Below are positions 33,906 to 42,286 of a stretch of 50,588 nt of DNA, one piece after another. The translations under genes and the position numbers were made by a program. Source of the stretch: Bacteroidales bacterium UBA1182 (lineage in GTDB: Bacteria > Bacteroidota > Bacteroidia > Bacteroidales > Bacteroidaceae); assembly GCA_002310015.1 (NCBI GenBank), contig DBYQ01000063.1, positions 19,562 to 70,149 of the forward strand, read 5' to 3'. The notes under the pieces were generated by a model that had not been told where the DNA came from, did no database searches, and saw only the letters and a program-made list of their open reading frames with translations. Positions within the stretch are counted from its first letter, which is position 1. Each line of letters begins with the position of its first letter.

Positions 33906-34038
33906 GCAAAACTTAGGGTATAGGGTATCGGAAACCGTCGCCACCCTCGGCGCGTAAGAGGGAGGGGCCCGCCGCGTAGCGGTGGGAGGGAGAGCGCTTT
34001 AGCGCGAAGTTTCAGATACCCTATACCCTAAGTTTTGC
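33906..34038. repeat. Compound palindrome before the leu operon
   Basis: Outer arms of 24 bases are exact reverse complements (33906-33929 and 34015-34038) and extend to 30 with one mismatch. Three smaller hairpins lie inside, including GCGCTTTAGCGC and a CCACCCTC/GAGGGAGG stem. The outer arm holds AGGGTATAGGGTATC, close to AGGGTATTGGGTCTC in the element at 40420. It makes a multibranched structure rather than a simple terminator. Confidence 0.9.
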
Positions 34039-34065
34039 GGTTACTTCAAAAAAAGAGGGTTTTGT

Positions 34066-34096
34066 TTTGTCAGTTTGATAGGAGTGTATAACTTTG
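34066..34096 (+). promoter_or_regulatory. Promoter of the leu operon
   Basis: TTTG at 34066-34069 and TAACTTTG at 34089-34096 are separated by 19 bases, the consensus Bacteroidetes arrangement. Transcription should start near 34103, ahead of the leader peptide. Confidence 0.85.
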
Positions 34097-34128
34097 CGGC
34101 GCAAAAAGCAAAAAGAAAGAGAAAATAT

Positions 34129-34197
34129 ATGCGACTGCAAGGCTTGATTATTCTATCAATTATTATCATTCCGGACTGCCGGTGTGAGAAAGCCTGA
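34129..34197 (+). CDS. Leu/Ile-rich leader peptide of the leu attenuator
   Basis: A 22-codon frame, ATG at 34129 and TGA at 34195-34197, with an A/G-rich ribosome-binding region before it. It encodes three Leu and six Ile, including a run SIIIIP, in a total of 22. This composition is typical of branched-chain amino acid leader peptides. The stop overlaps the 3' end of the pairing segment at 34190-34195, so a ribosome reaching the stop would block antitermination. Too short for ordinary gene finders. Confidence 0.85.
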   Translation: MRLQGLIILSIIIIPDCRCEKA

Positions 34198-34275
34198 CGC
34201 ATATATCTGAACTGAGTACAGAAACAAAATAATACGCGACAAAGCCTTTCTCACAAGAGTGAGAGAGGCTTTTTT
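34140..34275 (+). promoter_or_regulatory. Ribosome-mediated attenuator of the leu operon
   Basis: Segment 1 AGGCTT (34140-34145) can pair with segment 2 AAGCCT (34190-34195). Segment 2 GTGAGAAAG (34184-34192) can instead pair with segment 3 CTTTCTCAC (34246-34254), nine perfect pairs. Segment 3-4 forms the terminator AAGCCTTTCTCAC/GTGAGAGAGGCTT with a T run. Stalling at Leu/Ile codons would favour 2:3 and allow leuA transcription; fast translation favours the terminator. Confidence 0.85.
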
Positions 34276-34304
34276 GTTTGACCAACATTAACAAACAAAA
34301 TAGA

Positions 34305-35810
34305 ATGTCTGACAGAGTTATTTTCTTTGACACCACGCTCCGGGATGGTGAACAGGTCCCGGGATGCCAACTCAACACCATTGAGAAGATTGAGGTGGCG
34401 CGCCAGCTCGAGCAGTTGGGCGTGGATGTTATCGAGGCCGGTTTCCCGGTAAGCAGTCCAGGTGATTTCAACTCAGTGGTGGAAATTTCAAAAGCGGTAT
34501 CGAACCCTATTATCTGCGCCCTGACCCGTGCGGTCGAGGCCGATATCGATGCTGCAGCAGAGGCGCTGCAATACGCCAGGTTCAAGCGGATCCATACCGG
34601 AATAGGTACCAGTGACGAACACATCCGTTACAAGTTCAACAGTACACGTGAAGAGATAATAGAGCGTGCCGTGGCAGCCGTGAGATATGCCGCAAAGAAG
34701 GGCGTTGAGGTGGAGTTCTACGCTGAGGATGCAGGGCGCACAGACAACGAGTATCTGGCACGTGTGGCAGAGGCCGTAATAAAGGCCGGTGCCACCATAG
34801 TTAACATACCCGATACCACAGGTTATTGCCTGCCCGATGAATACGGAGCCAAGATAAAGTACCTGATGGAGCATGTGGACGGTCTGGCAGACGGCAAGGC
34901 CATACTCTCCACCCACTGCCACAATGACCTGGGTATGGCAACCGCCAATACCATGAGCGGAATCCTGAACGGAGCCCGCCAGGTGGAGGTGACCATAAAC
35001 GGTGTGGGCGAGAGGGCCGGAAACACCTCACTTGAGGAGATTGCAATGATTCTGAAATGCCATAACAACATACCTCTCCAGTGCGGAATCAATACACAGA
35101 GAATAACCGCAGCAAGCCGTCTGGTATCATCACTTATGAGCATGCCCGTGCAGCCCAACAAGGCTATTGTGGGCCGGAACGCGTTTGCACATTCCAGCGG
35201 CATACATCAGGACGGAGTGCTCAAGAACACCAGCACATATGAGATAATCAACCCTGAGGATGTGGGCCTGGAACAGGGTGACATAGTATTGACGGCACGT
35301 TCCGGAAGGGCTGCACTGAAGCACAGGCTCACTGAACTTGGCGTGGAGTTGAAGGGCGATAAGCTGGACCGCGTATATGAGCAGTTCCTTAAGTTGGCAG
35401 ACAAGAAGAGGGAACTGACCAATGATGATATACTCATGCTTGCCGGGGCCGATATGGCCGTAAACAAGAAGGTGCGCCTTGAGAGCCTTCAGGTGCTTGC
35501 CGGCAAGGGCGTGAATCCATACGCCAAGATACGCCTTATGGTGGATAATGAGAGTTTTGAGGCTGAATCGGCCGGAAACGGACCGCTTGACGCATCAATC
35601 AAGGCTCTCAAAAAGATCATAAAGCGTGACATGACACTTAAGGAGATGACAATACAGGCCATATCAAAGGGGTCTGATGATGTGGGTAAGGTGCACATGC
35701 AGGTGGAGACAGGCGGTCATCTCTATTACGGATTCGGTTCAGATACCGACATCGTTACCGCCAGTATAGAGGCTTATATAGATTGTATAAACAAATTCAG
35801 ACCTGAGTGA
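34305..35810 (+). CDS. leuA: 2-isopropylmalate synthase
   Basis: About 501 residues from the ATG at 34305, giving MSDRVIFFDTTLRDGEQVPG; an upstream TTG would add nine residues. It condenses acetyl-CoA with 2-oxoisovalerate. Metal-binding DTTLRDGEQ and THCHNDLG are present, with NGVGERAGNTSLEE between. A C-terminal regulatory (LeuA allosteric) domain is present from about residue 385, consistent with leucine feedback. It is followed by leuC with a TGATG overlap. Confidence 0.95.
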   Translation: MSDRVIFFDTTLRDGEQVPGCQLNTIEKIEVARQLEQLGVDVIEAGFPVSSPGDFNSVVEISKAVSNPIICALTRAVEADIDAAAEALQYARFKRIHTGIGTSDEHIRYKFNSTREEIIERAVAAVRYAAKKGVEVEFYAEDAGRTDNEYLARVAEAVIKAGATIVNIPDTTGYCLPDEYGAKIKYLMEHVDGLADGKAILSTHCHNDLGMATANTMSGILNGARQVEVTINGVGERAGNTSLEEIAMILKCHNNIPLQCGINTQRITAASRLVSSLMSMPVQPNKAIVGRNAFAHSSGIHQDGVLKNTSTYEIINPEDVGLEQGDIVLTARSGRAALKHRLTELGVELKGDKLDRVYEQFLKLADKKRELTNDDILMLAGADMAVNKKVRLESLQVLAGKGVNPYAKIRLMVDNESFEAESAGNGPLDASIKALKKIIKRDMTLKEMTIQAISKGSDDVGKVHMQVETGGHLYYGFGSDTDIVTASIEAYIDCINKFRPE

Positions 35811-37204
35811 TGGGAAAGACTCTTTTTGACAAGATATGGGATGCGCATGTAGTGCAGGCCATCCCTGACGGCCCGACACAACTCTATATAGACCGTCTGT
35901 ACTGCCATGAGGTAACCACACCCCAGGCTTTTGATACACTGCGTGACAAGAAGGTGGGCGTACGATGCCCGGAGCGCATATACGCCATGCCTGATCATAA
36001 TACCCCGTCAGATAATCAGGAGCGTATTGATGATCCGGTGGGCCGCAAGCAGGTTGAGACGCTTAAGGCCAATTGCCGCGAGTTTGGAATAACCCATTTT
36101 GAGATGGGATCAAAGGATAACGGAATAATCCATGTGGTGGGTCCTGAGAAGGCTCTCTCACTGCCGGGCATGACTATCGTGTGCGGTGACTCGCATACAT
36201 CGACACACGGTGCGGTGGGCGCAATCGCCATGGGCATCGGCACATCAGAGGTTGCTGAGGTGCTGGCGTCACAGTGCATACTGCAGAGCAAGCCCAAGAC
36301 CATGCGCATAAACATTGAGGGTAAGCTTGGTCCCTACGTCACGGCAAAGGATGTGGCTCTCTACATAATGGCCCGCATGACTACATCGGGAGCAACGGGA
36401 TATGCCGTGGAATATGCAGGGCAGGTTATTCGTGACATGAGCATGGAGGGCCGCCTCACGCTGTCAAACCTCTCAATAGAGATGGGCAGCCGCGCCGGAC
36501 TGATTGCTCCTGATGAGACCACGTTTGCCTACCTTAAGGGCCGCGAATATGCCCCCAAGGGTGCTGATTGGGATATGGCGGTGGCCTCATGGCGTGAACT
36601 CCGTTCTGATGATGATGCCGTGTTTGACAAGGAGGTTACCTATTATGCCGATGACATTGCACCGCGCATAACCTACGGAACCAACCCCGGTGCGGGCATA
36701 GCCATTGACGGCACGGTTCCGGTTTATGAGGGACTGAGTGATATGGAGCGTTTGCAACTCAAGACCCAGCTTGACTATATGCAGTTTGAGCCAGGCCAGA
36801 AACTTGAAGGCATGCCGGTGGATTACTGTTTCCTGGGTGCCTGCACCAACGGCCGCATAGAGGATTTCCGTGCATTTGCAAGCGTGGTAAAGGGGCATAA
36901 GAAGGCAGCAGGTGTTACCGCATGGCTGGTGCCCGGCTCATGGCTGGTACGCAAGCAGATAATTGATGAAGGCATTGACAAGGTGCTGGCCGAGGCAGGT
37001 TTTGAACTGCGCCTGCCGTCATGTTCCGCCTGCCTGGCCATGAACCCTGATAAGGTTCCCGCCGGAAAACTGAGCATATCAACATCAAACCGTAACTTTG
37101 TAGGGCGTCAGGGGCCCGGTTCCAGAACAATCCTGGCATCACCGCTCACCGTGGCTGCAAGTGCCATAACCGGTGTGGTTACTGACCCGCGTAAATTTCT
37201 GTGA
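35810..37204 (+). CDS. leuC: 3-isopropylmalate dehydratase large subunit
   Basis: A 464-residue aconitase-family subunit. The ATG at 35810 overlaps the leuA TGA. The 4Fe-4S ligands are the Cys of FLGACTNGRIEDF and the two of PSCSACLAMNPDK. CGDSHTSTHGAVGA is the usual substrate-side loop. It pairs with the LeuD domain encoded immediately downstream. Confidence 0.95.
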   Translation: MGKTLFDKIWDAHVVQAIPDGPTQLYIDRLYCHEVTTPQAFDTLRDKKVGVRCPERIYAMPDHNTPSDNQERIDDPVGRKQVETLKANCREFGITHFEMGSKDNGIIHVVGPEKALSLPGMTIVCGDSHTSTHGAVGAIAMGIGTSEVAEVLASQCILQSKPKTMRINIEGKLGPYVTAKDVALYIMARMTTSGATGYAVEYAGQVIRDMSMEGRLTLSNLSIEMGSRAGLIAPDETTFAYLKGREYAPKGADWDMAVASWRELRSDDDAVFDKEVTYYADDIAPRITYGTNPGAGIAIDGTVPVYEGLSDMERLQLKTQLDYMQFEPGQKLEGMPVDYCFLGACTNGRIEDFRAFASVVKGHKKAAGVTAWLVPGSWLVRKQIIDEGIDKVLAEAGFELRLPSCSACLAMNPDKVPAGKLSISTSNRNFVGRQGPGSRTILASPLTVAASAITGVVTDPRKFL

Positions 37205-37206
37205 TT

Positions 37207-39342
37207 ATGGAAAGGAAATTTGGAGTAATAGAATCAACCTGTATCCCGTTGGCTATAGACAACTGCAATACAGACCTTATAATACCGGCGCGTTATCTGG
37301 CATCGACCACACGTGACCCCAAGTTTTTTGGCGATGCGTTCATGCATGACCTAAGGTATGATGCTAATGGTAATCCGGTAAAGGATTTCATAATGAACCA
37401 GCCCGGTTTCAACGAGACTCCGTCGGAGGGTCACCGCCAGATTGTGGTGGCCGGCGCCAACTGGGGCTCAGGCTCCAGCCGTGAGCATGCCGCGTGGGCC
37501 ATATCGGGCTACGGCGTGAGGGTGGTGGTGTCAAGCAGTTTTGCCGATATCCACCGCAATAACCTGCTCAACTGTTTTGTGCTGCCGGTGGTGGTATCGG
37601 AGGAGTTCCGTGACGGCCTGCTAAAAAGCATCGGCTCTGATTCTGAGGCACGCGTCAAGGTGGATCTGCCCGCGCAGACCATAACCGACATGACTACCGG
37701 TGCGCAGGAACATTTCAGTATAAACAGTTACAAGAAATACTGCCTGATGAACGGCTATGATGACATTGATTATCTGCTTAGCCGCAATGCCGATATTGAG
37801 GAGTTTGAAAAATCACGTGACTCACGCCGTTACATTGAGATTCTTGACACAACGCTGCGTGACGGTGAGCAGACATCGGGCGTGAGTTTCTCTAATCAGG
37901 AGAAACTGAGCATTGTACAGTCACTGCTCTCAGAGGTCAATGTGGACCGCGTGGAGATAGCATCGGCCATGGTATCGGACCGCGAGCAGGAGAGCGTGAA
38001 GGGCATTGCCGAGTGGGCGCAGCGCAACGGATACATTAACCGTGTTGAGGTGCTGGGATTTGTTGACGTGAACCGCTCTGCCGATTGGATCCGTGCTACC
38101 GGATGCCGCGTGATGAACCTGCTCTGCAAGGGCAGCCTCAAGCACGTGACGGCGCAACTGGGCAAGACACCGGCTGAGCATATTGCCGATATCCTGAGCA
38201 CCGTAGAGTACGCGGTGAGCCGCGGAATGGAGGTGAATGCCTATCTTGAGGACTGGAGCAACGGCATGAAAGACTCACCTGAGTATGTGTTTGAACTGAC
38301 CGATGCCCTTGCCGCGATGCCGGTAAAGCGTGTGATGCTGCCCGATACTCTGGGTGTACTTAACCCGGATACTACTCTCAAGTATTGCAGCATGATGGTG
38401 GAACGCTATCCGTCAGTTCATTTTGATTTTCATGCACATAATGATTATGACCTGGCCGTGGCCAACGTGTGGAGTGCCGTCAGGGCAGGAATGAAGGGCG
38501 TACACACCACTGTAAACGGTCTGGGCGAGAGGGCCGGAAATGCTCCGCTGGGCAGCGTGATGGCTGTGCTCAAGGACCAGATGGGCATGATGACGGGGCT
38601 TAATGAGAGCTGGCTGTTCAAGGTGAGCCGCAAGGTTGAGGTGGACAGCGGCATACACATTCCGCATAACATGCCTCTGGTGGGTGAGTTTGTATTCACT
38701 CAGTGCGCCGGCGTGCATGCCGATGGTGACAAGAAAGACAACCTCTATTTCAATACTCTGCTGCCGGAGCGTTTTGGACGCGTGCGTGAGTATGCGTTGG
38801 GCAAGAACAGCGGCAAGGCCAATATCCAGATGAACCTGGAGGCCATGGGCATTAAACTGGATGAGGAGTCAATGCGCAAGGTGACCGACCGCATCATTGA
38901 ACTGGGTGTAAAGAAGGAGCAGGTTACACAGGATGACCTGCCGTATATTGTGCATGATGTGCTGCATCACGAACAGGAGGAGCAGCGTATCCGCATACTG
39001 AACTATTCGCTCAGCCTTACGCAGGGCTTGCGCCCACAGGCTACCGTTAAGATTGAGATTGACGGCAAGGTCTATCAGGATGCCGCCACCGGTGACGGTC
39101 AGTATGACGCCTTTGTACGTGCATTGCGCAAGATATACGCCAGCCTGGACAAACCGTTCCCCATGCTGACCAACTACACCGTGTCAATCCCGCCCGGAGG
39201 CCGTACCGATGCCTTTGTGCAGACTATCATTACCTGGAACTTCAAGGGTGAGGAGTTCCGTACACGTGGACTTGATGCTGACCAGACTGAGGCTGCCATC
39301 AAGGCTACCGCCAAGATGATGAACAAGATTGAATCAATTTAA
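37207..39342 (+). CDS. LeuD fused to a second isopropylmalate/citramalate synthase-like enzyme
   Basis: One reading frame of about 711 residues. Residues 1 to about 205 are the isopropylmalate dehydratase small subunit (GANWGSGSSREHAAW, then YKKYCLMNGYDDIDYL), whose usual C-terminus ends near the FEKSRD stretch. From about 208 comes a complete homologue of LeuA/CimA: IEILDTTLRDGEQTSGVSFS, HAHNDYDLAVANVW, NGLGERAGNAPLG and a regulatory-type C-terminus. In related Bacteroidales leuD and this second synthase are normally separate genes (from memory). The second domain has no start codon at the junction. Its product may be citramalate or a related 2-alkylmalate, as leuA is already present. Confidence 0.85.
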   Translation: MERKFGVIESTCIPLAIDNCNTDLIIPARYLASTTRDPKFFGDAFMHDLRYDANGNPVKDFIMNQPGFNETPSEGHRQIVVAGANWGSGSSREHAAWAISGYGVRVVVSSSFADIHRNNLLNCFVLPVVVSEEFRDGLLKSIGSDSEARVKVDLPAQTITDMTTGAQEHFSINSYKKYCLMNGYDDIDYLLSRNADIEEFEKSRDSRRYIEILDTTLRDGEQTSGVSFSNQEKLSIVQSLLSEVNVDRVEIASAMVSDREQESVKGIAEWAQRNGYINRVEVLGFVDVNRSADWIRATGCRVMNLLCKGSLKHVTAQLGKTPAEHIADILSTVEYAVSRGMEVNAYLEDWSNGMKDSPEYVFELTDALAAMPVKRVMLPDTLGVLNPDTTLKYCSMMVERYPSVHFDFHAHNDYDLAVANVWSAVRAGMKGVHTTVNGLGERAGNAPLGSVMAVLKDQMGMMTGLNESWLFKVSRKVEVDSGIHIPHNMPLVGEFVFTQCAGVHADGDKKDNLYFNTLLPERFGRVREYALGKNSGKANIQMNLEAMGIKLDEESMRKVTDRIIELGVKKEQVTQDDLPYIVHDVLHHEQEEQRIRILNYSLSLTQGLRPQATVKIEIDGKVYQDAATGDGQYDAFVRALRKIYASLDKPFPMLTNYTVSIPPGGRTDAFVQTIITWNFKGEEFRTRGLDADQTEAAIKATAKMMNKIESI

Positions 39343-39354
39343 AAACATTCCAAT

Positions 39355-40413
39355 ATGAAACTTAAGATTGCAGTTCTGGCCGGTGATGGCATCGGCCCCG
39401 AGATAATGGAGCAGGGTGTGGCTGTGATGAGTGCAGTGGCCCGCAAGTTCGGACATGATGTTGAGTACCGCGAGGCAATATGCGGTGCGCATGCCATTGA
39501 CGTGGTGGGTGACCCGTTCCCTGAGGAGACTTTCAAGACCTGCATGGAGAGTGATGCCGTGCTGTTTGCAGCCGTGGGTGACCCCAAGTATGACAATGAT
39601 CCGGCATCAAAGGTACGCCCGGAACAGGGCCTGCTGGCCATGCGCAAGAAACTGGGACTCTACGCAAACATCCGCCCCATAGAGACTTTTGACTGCCTGG
39701 TACACAAATCCCCCCTTAAGGATGAGATTGTGAGCGGTGCCGATTTCATCTGCATTCGTGAACTTACCGGCGGCATGTATTTCGGCCCCAAGAAGGAGGA
39801 GCAAGATGAGGCCTTTGACACCAATCTGTACAGCCGTGCTGAGGTGGAGCGCATACTGCGTGTGGGTTACAAGTATGCCCTTGCCCGCAAGAAGCACCTT
39901 ACCGTTGTGGACAAGGCCAACGTGCTGGCCAGTTCACGCCTGTGGCGCAGGGTTGCAATGGAGATAATGAAAGAGTACCCAGAGGTGACAACGGATTTCA
40001 TGTTCGTGGACAACGCCTCAATGCGTATGATACAGGAGCCCCGTTTCTTTGACGTGATTGTGACTGAGAATACATTCGGTGATATACTGACTGATGAGGC
40101 ATCATGCATTACCGGTTCAATGGGCCTGCTGCCCAGCGCATCCACCGGTGAGCATACTCCCGTATTTGAGCCCGTGCACGGTTCATGGCCTCAGGGCAAA
40201 GGCTTGAACATAGCAAATCCGTTGGCTCAGATACTGAGCGTTGCCATGCTCTATGAGTACTTTGGCCTGAATGAGGAGGGCAAACTGATACGCCAGGCCG
40301 TGCAGGCCTCACTTGATGCAAACGTACGCACTCCCGAGATTCAGGCTGAAGGCGGTGCCAAGTACGGCACGCGTGAGGTGGGCGCGTGGATTGTGGATTA
40401 CATCCTGCGCTGA
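39355..40413 (+). CDS. leuB: 3-isopropylmalate dehydrogenase
   Basis: A 352-residue NAD-dependent dehydrogenase giving the 2-oxo acid precursor of leucine. It begins LKIAVLAGDGIGPEIMEQG and contains ELTGGMYFGPKK, VDNASMRMIQ, and the C-terminal FEPVHGSWP loop. It closes the operon 12 bases after the fused gene. A compound palindrome begins seven bases after the stop. Confidence 0.95.
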   Translation: MKLKIAVLAGDGIGPEIMEQGVAVMSAVARKFGHDVEYREAICGAHAIDVVGDPFPEETFKTCMESDAVLFAAVGDPKYDNDPASKVRPEQGLLAMRKKLGLYANIRPIETFDCLVHKSPLKDEIVSGADFICIRELTGGMYFGPKKEEQDEAFDTNLYSRAEVERILRVGYKYALARKKHLTVVDKANVLASSRLWRRVAMEIMKEYPEVTTDFMFVDNASMRMIQEPRFFDVIVTENTFGDILTDEASCITGSMGLLPSASTGEHTPVFEPVHGSWPQGKGLNIANPLAQILSVAMLYEYFGLNEEGKLIRQAVQASLDANVRTPEIQAEGGAKYGTREVGAWIVDYILR

Positions 40414-40419
40414 TTTAGG

Positions 40420-40591
40420 GGAACAGAGGGTATTGGGTCTCTGGGACAATGCCCTCCCACAACAAAAATTATCGATTCCGAAACTTTAGGAGTAAACTCC
40501 ACGTTCCAGAATCGATAATTTTTGTCGCGGGCCCCATCCCACTAGTCTCGCGTGGGTGCGAGAGTCCCAGAGACCCAATACCCTCTGTTCC
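40420..40591. repeat. Compound palindrome after the leu operon
   Basis: Outer arms of 28 bases (40420-40447 and 40564-40591) are perfect reverse complements. An inner pair of 17-base arms (40462-40478, 40509-40525) and a GGAG/CTCC hairpin (40489-40500) are nested within. The outer arm shares AGGGTATNGGGTNTC with the element at 33906. Confidence 0.9.
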
Positions 40592-40618
40592 GCTCGCTGG
40601 GAAAATTCAGAATCTGAA

Positions 40619-41143
40619 TTACTTTACCTTCCAGACGTCGAGGGTGATGCCGCCGCCTGCGCCGAAGCCGGGCTGGCAGAGGAACAGGCACTCGTTCATC
40701 CAGGAGTACTTGCTGTCCTTGGGAGCCTCAAATCTGGGAGCGCAACGGAAATACATGCCACCCTGGCCGCCCATCTTGATGATACCGCAGTTGCGTACGT
40801 GTATGCTTACGCCGTCATCGGTACGGATGCAGTAGATAGCCTCAATCTCGGTGCGGCCGTCGCACTGCATCTGGTAGTCTGCACCGCCGGGCAGGACTTC
40901 ACCCTTGATGTTGGGGCCTTCAAATGTGCCGCCGGTGATGGGAATTACGGTACGGGTACCCTTGCCGGTATCACCTACGGTAAATGCCTGGCCCAGGGAT
41001 ACGTTGAGACGTACTACATACTCCAGTTCAGGAGCCTTGGGCTCACCGCTCTGCTGCTGGGGTGCTCCGAAACCGAACTGTGCAAATGCTGTTGCGCCTA
41101 CAAGTAGTGCTACTGCTGCTACTACTAAAATGATTTTCTTCAT
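40619..41143 (-). CDS. Exported DUF3237-family protein
   Basis: A 174-residue protein with signal peptide MKKIILVVAAVALLVGATAFA, cleaved before QFG. The mature part has the DUF3237 order: a strand ending LGQAFTVGDTGKGTRTV, then ITGGTFEGPNIKGEVLPGGA, then IRTDDGVSIHVRNCG. The family forms a small beta-barrel and has no agreed role. It lies between the leu operon and the FecCD permease gene, divergent from the latter. Confidence 0.85.
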   Translation of the reverse strand: MKKIILVVAAVALLVGATAFAQFGFGAPQQQSGEPKAPELEYVVRLNVSLGQAFTVGDTGKGTRTVIPITGGTFEGPNIKGEVLPGGADYQMQCDGRTEIEAIYCIRTDDGVSIHVRNCGIIKMGGQGGMYFRCAPRFEAPKDSKYSWMNECLFLCQPGFGAGGGITLDVWKVK

Positions 41144-41225
41144 AGTTGTAAATATTAATTGATAGATGATTTCTGAATTGGGCCGAAAGTTAGGTATTAT
41201 ATCCCGAAAAATGAAGTAGTTTCAT

Positions 41226-41233
41226 TACATTTG
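41226..41233 (+). promoter_or_regulatory. -7 element before the FecCD permease gene
   Basis: TACATTTG matches the Bacteroidetes -7 motif, 25 bases before the chosen start codon. The divergent DUF3237 gene has a TAACTTTC motif at 41185-41192 on the other strand. Confidence 0.45.
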
Positions 41234-41257
41234 CAATGTAAAAACCGTGTTGTGGTT

Positions 41258-42286
41258 ATGCGAGAGAACAGGAAAGCTGTGTATTTGAGCGTGGTGCTGA
41301 TTGTATCGGTACTGTTGCTGTTTTTCTTTAATTTCTGTTTCGGCACGGTGCATATCCCTCTAAAAGATGTGATTGGCTCCCTTACGGGAACAGGGGCAAG
41401 CCGTGAGAGCTGGGATTTCATTATCCATGAGTCCAGGCTGCCGTCGGCTGTGACCGCTCTGTTGGCCGGGGCGTCGCTTGCCGCATCGGGTCTTATGCTC
41501 CAGACGGCTTTCCGCAACCCTCTGGCCGGTCCTGATATCTTGGGCATAAACGGTGGCGCCGGTCTGGGCGTGGCACTGGTCATGCTGCTGTTTGGCGGTA
41601 ACCTTACTATGGGTAATCTCACATTGGGCGGCTCCGTCTCTGTTATAATAGGTGCTTTTGCGGGTGCCATTGCTGTGACAGCCCTGGTGCTTTACCTGTC
41701 AACCAAGCTTAAGAATCCCGTGATGCTGCTTATTATGGGTGTGATGGTGAGCTACCTTACATCGGCCATGATTTCACTTCTCAACTTTTTCTCTACAGCT
41801 GAGGGTGTACACTCTTACACCATGTGGGGTATGGGTAACTTTGGCGGGGTGTCTCTTGCACAGCTCAGGGTGTTCTGCCCGGTGGTGGCTGTGGGGCTTG
41901 CCATTGCGGTGTCGCTGATCAAACCGCTCAACGCGCTGCTGCTGGGTGATATGTATGCTGAGAACCTGGGCATCAACATAATACGTACACGTAACTGGCT
42001 GCTGCTCTCTACGAGCCTGCTGGTAGCTATCATCACTGCATTCTGCGGGCCGGTGTCATTCATCGGCCTGGCTGTGCCGCATATAGCGCGTATGCTGCTG
42101 CAATCCAGTAACCACCGCAGTCTGATGCCGATGACCATCCTATGCGGTGCGGTGATTGCGCTGCTCTGTAATCTGCTCAGTTCCATTCCGGGTGACCGCG
42201 GTCTCATTCCGCTCAATGCCATTACTCCGGCCATCGGCGCTCCTGTAATCCTTTATGTCTTGCTTAAACAGCGTCACTACAGATGA
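41258..42286 (+). CDS. FecCD-type ABC permease, without local ATPase
   Basis: About 342 residues from the ATG at 41258. Roughly nine to ten hydrophobic helices; ESRLPSAVTALLAGASLAASG and FRNPLAGPDILGINGGAGLG are signatures of BtuC/FecCD permeases for iron-siderophore, heme or B12 uptake. No ATPase or binding-protein gene is adjacent, which is unusual because these normally share an operon. The next gene overlaps it by four bases (ATGA) and encodes an unrelated exporter. Confidence 0.9.
   Translation: MRENRKAVYLSVVLIVSVLLLFFFNFCFGTVHIPLKDVIGSLTGTGASRESWDFIIHESRLPSAVTALLAGASLAASGLMLQTAFRNPLAGPDILGINGGAGLGVALVMLLFGGNLTMGNLTLGGSVSVIIGAFAGAIAVTALVLYLSTKLKNPVMLLIMGVMVSYLTSAMISLLNFFSTAEGVHSYTMWGMGNFGGVSLAQLRVFCPVVAVGLAIAVSLIKPLNALLLGDMYAENLGINIIRTRNWLLLSTSLLVAIITAFCGPVSFIGLAVPHIARMLLQSSNHRSLMPMTILCGAVIALLCNLLSSIPGDRGLIPLNAITPAIGAPVILYVLLKQRHYR

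Noticed and set aside
33858..34128. Possible RiPP precursor just upstream of the HprK-like gene
   Set aside because: The interval holds the compound palindrome and leu promoter; I saw no convincing small frame with a Gly-Gly, Cys-rich or core-like end on the minus strand.
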